A stretch of DNA of 64,000 nucleotides from Mycolicibacterium poriferae (GTDB taxonomy: Bacteria > Actinomycetota > Actinomycetes > Mycobacteriales > Mycobacteriaceae), in contig NZ_AP022570.1 in the NCBI RefSeq assembly GCF_010728325.1, positions 3,286,001-3,350,000 on the forward strand, read 5' to 3'. The first letter of the stretch is position 1; the number at the start of each line of letters is the position of its first letter. Below, one piece after another: positions 1-7,898 of this stretch. Made by a program: the position numbers and the translations under genes. Below the pieces are notes generated by a model that was given only the letters and a program-made list of their open reading frames with translations, had not been told where the DNA came from and did not search any database.

Positions 1-117
1 CCACGCCGTCTGCATCGCGGCGATCAGCGGTGCCAGCCCGATCGTCAGCGGGACGAAGATGAAGTGGTAGACCGTGGTGATCCCGAACTGCCACCGCGAG
101 ACATCCAACGCGTCCAT
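1..117 (-). CDS. cydA: Cytochrome bd oxidase subunit I, N-terminal 39 residues (partial)
   Basis: The minus strand from ATG at 117 reads MDALDVSRWQFGITTVYHFI, then a run typical of the first transmembrane helix of CydA, and leaves the window at base 1. CydA carries the quinol site and haems b558/b595 of the bd-type terminal oxidase in the cytoplasmic membrane, giving respiration at low oxygen. The conserved His of the first helix region (YHF) is visible. It is the first gene of the synteny block shared with M. tuberculosis Rv1623c onward. The rest of the gene lies outside the window. A palindrome at 148-164 sits in its likely promoter. Confidence 0.93.
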   Translation of the reverse strand, partial: MDALDVSRWQFGITTVYHFIFVPLTIGLAPLIAAMQTAW

Positions 118-147
118 TCGCCGCTCCCAGGCTGTGCTGACCTAATC

Positions 148-164
148 TACGACACAGTGTAGTA
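148..164. promoter_or_regulatory. 17-bp palindrome upstream of cydA, TetR-type operator shape
   Basis: The sequence TACgACACaGTGTaGTA is an inverted repeat with one mismatched pair and a single central base. It lies 31-47 bases upstream of the cydA ATG, where the promoter of this minus-strand gene should be. Palindromes of this shape are typical of TetR-family operators in actinobacteria (family knowledge). The regulator is not in the window. The rest of the 118-200 interval shows nothing else I can support. Confidence 0.45.
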
Positions 165-200
165 ACTATTGGGGCGCTGTGCGCTAGGGACTTCCGGCCC

Positions 201-794
201 TCATTCGGTCGTGGTGGCGGTGACTTCCTGCCTGAATTCCGTCATTTTCTTGCTCGCACTACGGATACCGAAGGCCGAGACCACCTCGAACACCCCGAGG
301 ACGATCAGCCAGATGCCGACCACCTGGGTGAGGATGGCCAACGACTCGAACGGCACGGCGAGCATGATCACACCGGCGATCAGGCTGATCACCCCGATGA
401 AGATCTCCCAGCCCCGCCCCGGCAACGTCGGGTCGCTGATCGCGGACACCAGGGTCGCCACACCGCGGAAGATGAATCCGATCCCGATCCAGATCGCCAG
501 CAGCAGCACGGCATCGCCGAAGTTGATGAAGCACATCACGGCCAACACGAGCGCCGCGGCGCCGCTGATGAACAGCAGTACCCGACCGGCAAGGGAGACC
601 TTCAGGCTGAACGCGAACACCACCTGGGTGATGCCGGCGACCAACAGGTAGGCCGCGAAGAAGACCGACGCCACGAAGATGCTGATGCCGGGCCACACCA
701 GCACCATGACACCGAGGATGACGGCGAGAATTCCTGAAAGCAGCACGGTTTTCCACAGATGCTGCAACATGCTTGGGGGAGCACCGGTTTCCAT
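201..794 (-). CDS. HdeD-like (DUF308) six-helix membrane protein
   Basis: A 197-residue protein made of about six hydrophobic helices with short loops, the normal size and shape of HdeD/DUF308 proteins (HdeD of E. coli is linked to acid resistance; the mycobacterial members have no assigned function). The repeated unit of paired helices with glycines (LVAGITQVVFAF, FIFRGVATLVSA, LIVLGVFEVVSAFG) is visible. I chose ATG at 794 (METGAPPSMLQHLW) over an upstream in-frame ATG at 812; a further ATG at 770 is possible. It lies directly downstream of cydA's start side, in the position of Rv1624c, on the same strand but separated by 83 bases from cydA. Confidence 0.8.
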   Translation of the reverse strand: METGAPPSMLQHLWKTVLLSGILAVILGVMVLVWPGISIFVASVFFAAYLLVAGITQVVFAFSLKVSLAGRVLLFISGAAALVLAVMCFINFGDAVLLLAIWIGIGFIFRGVATLVSAISDPTLPGRGWEIFIGVISLIAGVIMLAVPFESLAILTQVVGIWLIVLGVFEVVSAFGIRSASKKMTEFRQEVTATTTE

Positions 795-861
795 TCGCGC
801 AGTGTGGCACACCCGCTGCGCCGACCCGCCGATTTCGCGTTACCGCTGTGTTGTCTCCACA

Positions 862-916
862 CGGTCGTTAATGTTCCGTTACCGGCGCTGCGCGCCGGGT
901 CATCGGTCGTTAACGT
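862..916 (+). repeat. 13-bp direct repeat pair upstream of the PAAT transporter operon
   Basis: CGGTCGTTAATGT at 862-874 recurs as CGGTCGTTAACGT at 904-916, with one mismatch and a 42-bp period, close to four helical turns. The pair lies 71-125 bases before the GTG of the binding-protein gene, in a 192-base divergent intergenic region. Same-face direct repeats fit a regulator binding as two dimers. The GTTAA half-sites are loosely like GlnR half-sites, but the match is not convincing. Confidence 0.4.
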
Positions 917-986
917 CCTTGGCTGGAGATGACCGGAGAGGACTCCGGTCAAGGCTGACGGCCCGAAGCAGAAAGTAGAGGCAACC

Positions 987-1907
987 GTGTTGTTGGGTGG
1001 AATCCAAGAGCGCCGGACGAGGTTCTGGCGCGTCGCGGCCGTCTTCGCCGCTAGCGGAGCCCTGGCCCTTTCGGGCTGTTCCAGCAGTACCGACTCCAGC
1101 GCACCCGAGTCGCCCACCGAAAGTGTGCAGGCCGAGACGGTCGAAGAGATCGCGAACACCGTGCCCGAGCCGATCAAGTCGTCGGGCAAGCTCATCGTCG
1201 GCGTGAACATCCCGTACGCCCCGATGGAGTTCAAGGACCCGCAGGGCCAGATCGTCGGCTTCGATGTCGACCTGATGAACGCGATCGCCGGAACTCTGGG
1301 GCTCACTCCGGAGTACCGCGAAGCGGACTTCGCCAAGATCATCCCGTCCATCCAAGGCGGCACCTTCAACGTCGGGATGTCGTCGTTCACCGACAGCAAG
1401 GAGCGCGAGGAGCAGGTCGACTTCGTCACCTATTTCTCCGCGGGCACGCTGTGGGCCAAACCGGCCGGCGCCGACATCACGCCCGAGACCGCGTGCGGCA
1501 AGCGGGTCGCCGTTCAGGCCACCACGGTGCAGGAGACCGACGAACTGCCGGCCCGCAGCCGGGAGTGCACCGATGCCGGGCAACCGGCGATCCAGATCGT
1601 GCCGTTCGACAGCCAGGACGCCGCGACCAACGCGGTCGTGCTGGGCCAGGCCGACGCAATGTCGGCCGACTCCCCGGTGACGCTGTATGCCATCAAGCAG
1701 ACCAACGGCAAACTCGAGCAGGCCGGTGAGGTGTTCGACTCGGCGCCGTACGGTTGGCCGGTCGAGAAGGGTTCACCGCTGGCGCAGTCCCTGCAGCAGG
1801 CGCTTCAGCATCTGATCGACAACGGTCAGTACCGGGAGATCGCGGCCAACTGGGGTCTGGAGGAAGGCCTCATCGACAAGCCGGTCATCAACGGCGCGGT
1901 CTCCTGA
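987..1907 (+). CDS. Polar amino acid ABC transporter substrate-binding lipoprotein
   Basis: A 306-residue binding protein of the PAAT family (SBP_bac_3 fold). The N-terminus is a lipoprotein signal: basic start, hydrophobic stretch, and lipobox LSGC near residue 30, so it should be anchored outside the membrane. The core shows KLIVGVNIPYAPMEF, VGFDVDLMNAIA, FAKIIPSIQGGTFNVGMSSFTDSKERE and a C-terminal IAANWGLEEGLI, all normal family landmarks. The ligand cannot be read from sequence; polar amino acids such as glutamate, glutamine or basic residues are the family range. Start is GTG at 987 with AGAGG 6 bases upstream. Permease and ATPase genes follow at once. Confidence 0.9.
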   Translation: MLLGGIQERRTRFWRVAAVFAASGALALSGCSSSTDSSAPESPTESVQAETVEEIANTVPEPIKSSGKLIVGVNIPYAPMEFKDPQGQIVGFDVDLMNAIAGTLGLTPEYREADFAKIIPSIQGGTFNVGMSSFTDSKEREEQVDFVTYFSAGTLWAKPAGADITPETACGKRVAVQATTVQETDELPARSRECTDAGQPAIQIVPFDSQDAATNAVVLGQADAMSADSPVTLYAIKQTNGKLEQAGEVFDSAPYGWPVEKGSPLAQSLQQALQHLIDNGQYREIAANWGLEEGLIDKPVINGAVS

Positions 1908-1922
1908 CCGAGGACTGTTCGC

Positions 1923-2843
1923 ATGAGTGATGCGGCTGCGCCGTCGGCCATCGATGCCGTACCGCTGCGACATCCGTGGCGATGGGTGACGGCGGCCGTC
2001 ATCCTCGTGGTGGTGGCCCTGTTCCTGTACGGGGCCGCCACCAACCCGGCTTACGGCTGGGCGACGTTCTTCGAGTATCTGTTCAACGAGCGGGTGCTGC
2101 TCGGGGTGTTCAACACCATCCAGCTGACCGTCTACTCGATGGCGATCGGCATCGTGCTCGGTGTCGCGCTCACCATCATGCGGATGTCGGGAAACCCGGT
2201 GATGAGCGCGGTGGCGTGGGTGTTCCTGTGGGTCTTCCGTGGAACGCCGGTGTACGTGCAGTTGGCGTTCTGGGGTTTGCTGCCGGTGATCTATCAGAAC
2301 ATCCAGCTCGGTGTGCCGTTCGGGCCCACGCTGGTGCAGTTCGATCTGCAGTCGTTCTCGTTCCCGTTCATGCTGGCGGTGCTCGGGCTGGCGCTCAACG
2401 AGGCGGCCTACATGGCCGAGATCGTGCGCGCCGGGATCACCTCGGTGCCGGAGGGGCAGCTGGAGGCCTCGACGGCGCTGGGCATGTCCTGGTCGCTGGC
2501 GATGCGCCGCACCGTGCTGCCGCAGGCGATGCGGGTGATCATCCCGCCGACCGGCAACGAGGTCATCAGCCTGCTCAAGACGACCTCGCTGGTGACCGCG
2601 GTGCCGTATGCCTTCGACCTGTACAGCATCGCCACCCGCGAGATCGCCGCGCGGATCTTCCAGCCCGTGCCGCTACTACTGGTCGCGGCGGTGTGGTATC
2701 TGGCGATCACCAGCGTGCTGATGGTGGGACAGTTCTATCTGGAGCGTTACTTCTCTCGTGGCGCGTCGCGCAAGCTGACCACCAAGCAACTTGATGCGCT
2801 GGCGTCTGCTCAGGCGGTGCCGACCGAGCGGGAGGGGCAATGA
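1923..2843 (+). CDS. Polar amino acid ABC transporter permease
   Basis: A 306-residue inner-membrane permease of the HisMQ/GlnP type. After a cytoplasmic N-terminus and a first helix ([18 protein letters not shown]) come the conserved [25 protein letters not shown] segment and the EAA loop ([30 protein letters not shown]), which contacts the ATPase. A single permease gene suggests a homodimeric channel. The stop codon overlaps the ATG of the ATPase gene (ATGA), so the two are translationally coupled. The gap after the binding-protein gene is only 15 bases. Confidence 0.93.
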   Translation: MSDAAAPSAIDAVPLRHPWRWVTAAVILVVVALFLYGAATNPAYGWATFFEYLFNERVLLGVFNTIQLTVYSMAIGIVLGVALTIMRMSGNPVMSAVAWVFLWVFRGTPVYVQLAFWGLLPVIYQNIQLGVPFGPTLVQFDLQSFSFPFMLAVLGLALNEAAYMAEIVRAGITSVPEGQLEASTALGMSWSLAMRRTVLPQAMRVIIPPTGNEVISLLKTTSLVTAVPYAFDLYSIATREIAARIFQPVPLLLVAAVWYLAITSVLMVGQFYLERYFSRGASRKLTTKQLDALASAQAVPTEREGQ

Positions 2844-3619
2844 CGACACAGGAAGCCGATCGGCCGGTGGTCAAAGCCGAGCTCGTCTGCAAGGACTTCG
2901 GGGCGCTGAAGGTGCTCAAGGGCATCACCCTCGAGGTGCAGAAGGGCCAGGTGCTGGTGTTGGTGGGTCCGTCGGGCTCGGGGAAATCGACGTTCCTGCG
3001 TTGTATCAACCACCTCGAAACCATCAGCGCGGGAAGGTTGTACGTCGACGGACAGCTGGTCGGTTACCGCGAACGCGGCGGCAAGCTGCATGAGATGAAG
3101 CCGGCCGACGTCGCGCGTCAGCGCCGCGATGTGGGCATGGTGTTCCAGCACTTCAACCTGTTCCCGCACCGCACCGCACTGGGCAACATCGTCGAAGCGC
3201 CGGTTCAGGTCAAGGGCGTGAAGAAGGCGCGGGCGCTGGAGCGGGCCCGTGATCTCCTCGATCAGGTCGGCTTGGCGGACAAGGCCGAGGCCTATCCCGC
3301 GCAACTGTCCGGAGGTCAGCAGCAGCGGGTCGCGATCGCGCGAGCGCTGGCGATGGATCCCAAGTTGATGCTGTTCGATGAGCCGACCTCGGCGCTGGAT
3401 CCCGAACTCGTCGGCGAGGTACTGGCGGTGATGAAGAAGCTCGCCTCCGAGGGGATGACCATGGTGGTGGTCACCCACGAGATGGGTTTCGCGCGCGAGG
3501 TCGCCGACGAGCTGGCGTTCATGGACGGCGGGGTGGTCGTCGAGCGCGGTAACCCGCGCGAGGTGATGGCCAACCCTCAGCACGAACGGACGAAAGCGTT
3601 TCTCTCCAAGGTGATGTAA
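2840..3619 (+). CDS. Polar amino acid ABC transporter ATP-binding protein
   Basis: A 259-residue ATPase with Walker [11 protein letters not shown]-loop [10 protein letters not shown], signature [15 protein letters not shown], Walker [15 protein letters not shown] and switch His in [10 protein letters not shown]. These place it in the GlnQ/HisP group that energises polar amino acid uptake. It overlaps the permease gene by 4 bases and ends 38 bases before the GTG I use for the sensor kinase, so the kinase and regulator may be co-transcribed with the transporter. The sequence is full length, and no key residue is missing. Confidence 0.95.
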   Translation: MTTQEADRPVVKAELVCKDFGALKVLKGITLEVQKGQVLVLVGPSGSGKSTFLRCINHLETISAGRLYVDGQLVGYRERGGKLHEMKPADVARQRRDVGMVFQHFNLFPHRTALGNIVEAPVQVKGVKKARALERARDLLDQVGLADKAEAYPAQLSGGQQQRVAIARALAMDPKLMLFDEPTSALDPELVGEVLAVMKKLASEGMTMVVVTHEMGFAREVADELAFMDGGVVVERGNPREVMANPQHERTKAFLSKVM

Positions 3620-3657
3620 CGCCCGACCCGGCCGCGCCGCTGTGGCGGGCGGCTCAG

Positions 3658-4749
3658 GTGTTCCGGCTGCTCAGTTGCCTCTACGCACTGGGCTTCCAGT
3701 TCGCGGTCAACCCGGACCTCGATCACCCGCTGGTCGGCTGGCTGCTGTTCGGTGTCCTGATCGTGGTCAGCATCGTCTACGCCATCGCCTACCTGCGAGG
3801 CTTCGGCCGGCGCCCGGGCTGGGTGATCGTCGAGATCGTCGTGGTGCTGGTGTTGATGCTGTCTACTGAGGTGATCGCCGGTGACCAGTGGGTGGCCGAC
3901 AACCAGTCCTGGCCGACCACGCTGTGGGCCACCAACGCCGTGATCTCCGCGGCGATCCAGTTCGGTCCGATCGCGGGCATGCTGACCGGCTTGGCCGTGA
4001 TGGCCGCGGCCGCGGCGCTCAAGGGTTACGTCCACATCGATCTCGGCCGACACGCGACGCTGGTCATCGAGCTCGCTGTCGGGCTCGCGGTGGGGATGGC
4101 CGCCCAGACCGCGCGCCGGGCTCACGCCGAACTGCAACGCGCGGTGCGGCTCTCTGCCGCGCTCGAGGAGCGTGAGCGGCTCTCCCGTCAGGTTCACGAC
4201 GGGGCGATCCAGGTGCTGGCGCTGATGGCGCGCCGCGGACGCGAGATCGGTGGCGAGACAGGGCGGTTGGCCGAGCTGGCGGGGGAGCAGGAGCGCGCAT
4301 TGCGCCGGCTGGTCAGCTCGGCCGAGACGGAACCGGCCGATCCCGGCATTGCCGACGTGGGGGCACTGGTGCGCAGGTGGGCCTCCGACCGGGTGTCGGT
4401 GAGTGTGCCGGCCGAGCCGGTGTTGCTGGACGCCACCGTCGCCGGCGAGCTGATCGCCGCGGTCGGCAACGCCTTGGACAACTCGGAGAAGCACGCCGGG
4501 CCGGATGCGCGCGCGTATGTTCTTGTCGAGGATCTCGGCGACGCCGTCACCGTCAGTGTTCGCGACGACGGAGTGGGCATTCCGGATGGGCGGCTCGCTG
4601 AGGCGGCTGCCGAGGGGCGGCTCGGAATCGCGAAATCCATTGTGGGAAGGATGAACTGGTTGGGCGGCCGGGCGGAGTTGAGCACGGGTACCGGCGCGGG
4701 CACGGAATGGGAGCTCACGGTGCCCAGGACTGGAGGATCGGGTGACTGA
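3658..4749 (+). CDS. MacS-like membrane sensor histidine kinase
   Basis: A kinase of about 363 residues. The first half has about five transmembrane helices (FRLLSCLYALGFQFAV, LVGWLLFGVLIVVSIVYAIAYL and others). The phosphoacceptor lies in RLSRQVHDGAIQVLALMARRGREI (His180 from this start), a HisKA_3-type dimerisation helix. The ATP-binding domain has NALDNSEKHAG (N box), DDGVGIPDG and GRLGIAKSIV (G boxes). The start is uncertain: the frame stays open upstream and reads [13 protein letters not shown], which resembles the N-terminus of MacS relatives as I remember them, but only CTG at 3640 is available there; GTG 3658 is the first ordinary start. It overlaps the response regulator by 8 bases. 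MacRS in Streptomyces affects development; the signal here is unknown. Confidence 0.85.
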   Translation: MFRLLSCLYALGFQFAVNPDLDHPLVGWLLFGVLIVVSIVYAIAYLRGFGRRPGWVIVEIVVVLVLMLSTEVIAGDQWVADNQSWPTTLWATNAVISAAIQFGPIAGMLTGLAVMAAAAALKGYVHIDLGRHATLVIELAVGLAVGMAAQTARRAHAELQRAVRLSAALEERERLSRQVHDGAIQVLALMARRGREIGGETGRLAELAGEQERALRRLVSSAETEPADPGIADVGALVRRWASDRVSVSVPAEPVLLDATVAGELIAAVGNALDNSEKHAGPDARAYVLVEDLGDAVTVSVRDDGVGIPDGRLAEAAAEGRLGIAKSIVGRMNWLGGRAELSTGTGAGTEWELTVPRTGGSGD

Positions 4750-5401
4750 GCGGCGCACGACGGTGATGGTGGTCGACGACCATCCGATCTGGCGCGACGC
4801 CGTCGCGCGTGACCTCGCCGACGACGGGTTCGATGTGGTCGCGACCGCCGACGGAGTGGCCTCGGCGAGGCGGCGGGCCGCGGTCGTGCTGCCCGACGTG
4901 GTGCTGATGGACATGCGGCTGGTCGACGGCAGTGGGGCGCAGGCCACCGCCGAGGTGCTCGCGGTGTCTCCCTCGTCGAAGGTGCTGGTGCTGTCGGCCT
5001 CCGACGAGCGCGAGGACGTGCTGGAGGCTGTGAAGGCCGGCGCGACGGGTTACCTGGTCAAGAGCGCGTCGAAGCAGGAACTCGACGACGCCGTGCGGGC
5101 CACCGCGCAGGGTCGTGCGGTGTTCACGCCGGGGCTGGCCGGGTTGGTGCTCGGTGAGTACCGGCGGATCGCGCGCGACTCGGCAGGTCCGGCCGGTCCG
5201 CCGGGGCCGAGCCTGACCGAGCGCGAAACCGAGATCCTGCGGTTCGTTGCCAAGGGGCTGACCGCCAAGCAGATCGCCGAGCGGTTGTCGCTGAGCCACC
5301 GCACGGTGGAAAACCACGTTCAGGCGACATTCCGCAAGCTGCAGGTCGGCAACCGGGTCGAGCTGGCCCGCTACGCGATCGAACACGGCCTCGACGAGTA
5401 G
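4742..5401 (+). CDS. NarL/LuxR-family response regulator (MacR-like)
   Basis: A 219-residue regulator. The receiver domain (about residues 8-125) has the acidic pair VDDHP, the phosphoacceptor Asp57 in VLMDMRL, the switch residue in VLSAS and Lys in YLVKSAS. The LuxR-type helix-turn-helix follows (about 155-215: LTERETEILRFVAKGLTAKQIAERLSLSHRTVENHV). It starts with GTG inside the last codons of the kinase gene, which marks the two as a cognate pair. Its position behind a polar amino acid transporter suggests it may control uptake, but this is inference only. Confidence 0.93.
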   Translation: MTERRTTVMVVDDHPIWRDAVARDLADDGFDVVATADGVASARRRAAVVLPDVVLMDMRLVDGSGAQATAEVLAVSPSSKVLVLSASDEREDVLEAVKAGATGYLVKSASKQELDDAVRATAQGRAVFTPGLAGLVLGEYRRIARDSAGPAGPPGPSLTERETEILRFVAKGLTAKQIAERLSLSHRTVENHVQATFRKLQVGNRVELARYAIEHGLDE

Positions 5402-5445
5402 TTGTACTCATCCGCCGGACGCCGGTCCGTTGCGAGGATGACGGT

Positions 5446-7362
5446 ATGACCGAACCGTATGCCGTCGTGATCGCCCGGCTGTCGGCGAATTTCGCCGCGC
5501 TGTCGCGGCAGTTCGTCCAGGTGTCCAGTGACCTGGCGGAGCTCGAGCGGGTGCTGGCGGGCCGTCCAGGGCCCCTTCCTGCCCAGGAACCCCAGGCCGC
5601 TGCCGCGTCGCAGGCTGCCGCGTCCGCACCGCCGCCGCCCGCGCCCCCGCCCGCGGTGCCGCCTCGGCCCGGCTTTGCGCCGGTAACCGCGCCGACTCAG
5701 CCCGGCTTTCCGCCGATGCCCGCTCCGCCGTACTGGCCGCACTACCCGCTGACGAACCCGTATGCGTCCGCTGCACCGACACCGCCCGCAGCGAGGACAC
5801 CGGCTCCGCCTCGGTCGCAGGGCTGGATCGGCAAGCTGCTCGCGGTCGCCGGTGTCGCGGTCACACTGATCGGTGTCGCGTTGCTGCTGGTGCTGGCCGC
5901 GCAGGCGGGCCTCCTGCGTCCGGAATTCCGGGTCGGGGCGGGTGCGATGCTGGCCGTGGCGTTGGTGGGCGCCGGGTGGTGGCTCAACACCCGCCCCGGG
6001 GGCCGGGTGGGGGCCGTCTCGCTGGCCGCCACCGGCATCGCTGCGGCCTACATCGACGTGATCGCGGTGACCACCATCTACGGATGGGTTTCGGCCCCGG
6101 TCGGTCTGGTGGTGGCGGCGATCGTCGCCGGCGCCGGACTGACGCTCGCACGGCGGTGGGACTCGCAGCACCTCGGGCTGCTCGTGCTGGTTCCGCTGAT
6201 CGCCCTGGCGCCGGTCGTCACCGACGGCATCACGCTCCTACTGGTCGGGTTCCTGCTCGCGCTGGCCGCCGTGTCGTTGCCGGTGCAGCTGGGCAAAGAC
6301 TGGATCTGGCTGCACGCGGCCCGCATCACCGCCGCGTCCTTCCCGCTGCTCGCGGCGCTGGTCGTGCGGTACATCGATGCCCGCGACGATCTGTGGTTGG
6401 CCGGCGGCTGCGCGATCGCCGCGCTCATCGCGGTCGGATCGGCGCTGATCCTGCTGCCGGGAACGACCCGGCGCGCGGCGATGGCGGTGCTGACCGCCGC
6501 CGGGACGGTCCCCGTGCTGGCGGTGGGCCTGACCGTCGACCGGGTCGCCGCCGCGCTGATGGCCGCGGCGCTGTCCGCCGCGATGCTGGCCATCGTGCTC
6601 GCCGGGGACCGGTTGCCCGGCGTGCCGGGCGCCGCCCGGCAGGTGTTCTCGGCCTGGTCGGCGGTCGCGGCACTGGTCGCCGTCACCGTCGCGTTCGACG
6701 GACGCGTTGCCGGGCCCGTACTGCTGGCGCTGGCCGTGGTGGTGGCGGTGGCGGGTCGCCACGACACCACGGCGCGGTGGGCGGCGTTCGGCTTCACGAT
6801 CGTCGGCGCCGGAGTCCATCTGAGCTACTCGCCGCTGTTCACGCTGCTCGAACCGGTGAAAACCGGTGCAGCCGCTGGTGTTTCGACATTGGTGTCCAGT
6901 GTTCTGCTCGCATCCAGCGCGGTGGCGGTGCTGTGGTCGTGGCGCAGCAGGGAGGCAGCGCTGTGGGTGGTCGCCGGCGGAGTGGTCGTCTACTCGGTCA
7001 CGTCGTTCACCGTCACGGCGGGCACGATGATCGCCGGTGACAGCGCCGGCTTCTATGGGGGCCACATGGTCGCGACGATCTGCTGGATCGTGCTGGCCGC
7101 CGCGTTGTTCGGATACGCGGCCAGACGGTCCCGGGCGGAACGTTCTGTCCCGATCGGGGCGGGACTCGCACTGGTCGCCGCCGCGGTGGCCAAGCTGTTC
7201 CTGTTCGACCTGGGCACGCTCGACGGCATCTTCCGGGTCGTGGTGTTCATCGTCGTCGGGTTGATCCTGCTGGGCATGGGTGCCGGATACGCCCGGTTGC
7301 TCGACAAGCAGGACAGACAGGATCACGAGAATGCCGTCGACGTGACGACCGACACCGGCTAA
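5446..7362 (+). CDS. DUF2339 polytopic membrane protein
   Basis: A 638-residue protein. Residues 1-40 form a possible coiled coil (RLSANFAALSRQFVQVSSDLAELERVL). Residues 45-125 are a proline/alanine-rich linker. The rest is a long run of some 16-20 hydrophobic helices, starting with IGKLLAVAGVAVTLIGVALLLVLAA. This layout matches DUF2339 proteins, whose function is not known. It ends in a hydrophilic tail rich in Asp and Gln. The gene has ATG at 5446 and stands alone between the response regulator and dps. The proline-rich part causes strong GC bias but no sign of transfer. Confidence 0.8.
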   Translation: MTEPYAVVIARLSANFAALSRQFVQVSSDLAELERVLAGRPGPLPAQEPQAAAASQAAASAPPPPAPPPAVPPRPGFAPVTAPTQPGFPPMPAPPYWPHYPLTNPYASAAPTPPAARTPAPPRSQGWIGKLLAVAGVAVTLIGVALLLVLAAQAGLLRPEFRVGAGAMLAVALVGAGWWLNTRPGGRVGAVSLAATGIAAAYIDVIAVTTIYGWVSAPVGLVVAAIVAGAGLTLARRWDSQHLGLLVLVPLIALAPVVTDGITLLLVGFLLALAAVSLPVQLGKDWIWLHAARITAASFPLLAALVVRYIDARDDLWLAGGCAIAALIAVGSALILLPGTTRRAAMAVLTAAGTVPVLAVGLTVDRVAAALMAAALSAAMLAIVLAGDRLPGVPGAARQVFSAWSAVAALVAVTVAFDGRVAGPVLLALAVVVAVAGRHDTTARWAAFGFTIVGAGVHLSYSPLFTLLEPVKTGAAAGVSTLVSSVLLASSAVAVLWSWRSREAALWVVAGGVVVYSVTSFTVTAGTMIAGDSAGFYGGHMVATICWIVLAAALFGYAARRSRAERSVPIGAGLALVAAAVAKLFLFDLGTLDGIFRVVVFIVVGLILLGMGAGYARLLDKQDRQDHENAVDVTTDTG

Positions 7363-7378
7363 ACTGGACTCAATCCAG
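7360..7378 (+). promoter_or_regulatory. Dyad operator overlapping the probable dps promoter
   Basis: CTGGACTCAATCCAG (7364-7378) is a perfect 5-5-5 inverted repeat. It overlaps a TAAACT hexamer (7360-7365), which would serve as a -10 box with initiation near 7372, about 29 bases before the dps ATG. Position and AT-rich right flank (AGAAAAT) are what one expects of a repressor site. The arrangement resembles, from memory, the FurA operator before furA-katG; that identity is not proven. Confidence 0.45.
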
Positions 7379-7400
7379 AAAATCGGACGTTGGGAGAGAT

Positions 7401-7898
7401 ATGAGCACAACAGCGAACCGTCGCAGGACCGATGCCGAGGTCAGTGGATTCCACGCCTCCCCGGCGTTGGCCGAATCCCTCCAGCGAGTGCTGGTCGACC
7501 TCATCGAGCTGCACCTGCAGGGCAAGCAGGCGCACTGGAACGTCGTCGGCACCAACTTCCGCGACCTGCACCTTCAACTCGACGAGGTGGTCGATTTCGC
7601 CCGCGAGGCCAGTGACACCGTCGCCGAGCGGCTGCGCGCGCTCGACGCCGTGCCGGACGGCCGCTCGGATACCGTCGCGGCGACCACGTCACTGCCGGAG
7701 TTCCCGGCGTACGAACACAGCACCGGTGAGGTCGTTGACCTCATCACCGCCCGCGTCTACGCCGCGGTGGACACCATCCGGTCGGTACACGACACCGTGG
7801 ACGCCGAGGACCCCAGCACCGCCGACATCCTGCACCAGCTCATCGACGGGCTCGAGAAGCAGGCGTGGCTGCTCAAGTCGGAGAACCGGAAGGTCTGA
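7401..7898 (+). CDS. DNA-binding ferritin-like protein Dps (Dps2-like)
   Basis: A 165-residue Dps protein: a dodecameric ferritin that oxidises and stores iron and protects DNA. The intersubunit ferroxidase residues lie in QGKQAHWNVVGTNFRDLHLQLDEVVDFARE (His, Asp, Glu). The C-terminal helix DILHQLIDGLEKQAWLLKSENRKV is complete and there is no long basic tail. The sequence closely follows what I recall of M. smegmatis Dps2. The N-terminus TTANRRRTDAE is basic and could hold DNA. ATG at 7401 has GGGAGAG 4 bases upstream. Its 3' end overlaps the convergent cyclase gene by 26 bases. A dyad at 7364-7378 probably regulates it. Confidence 0.93.
   Translation: MSTTANRRRTDAEVSGFHASPALAESLQRVLVDLIELHLQGKQAHWNVVGTNFRDLHLQLDEVVDFAREASDTVAERLRALDAVPDGRSDTVAATTSLPEFPAYEHSTGEVVDLITARVYAAVDTIRSVHDTVDAEDPSTADILHQLIDGLEKQAWLLKSENRKV

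Noticed and set aside
3577-4947. Minus-strand open frame of 456 codons opposite the sensor kinase
   Set aside because: Arg/His-rich shadow; the plus strand has all kinase boxes.
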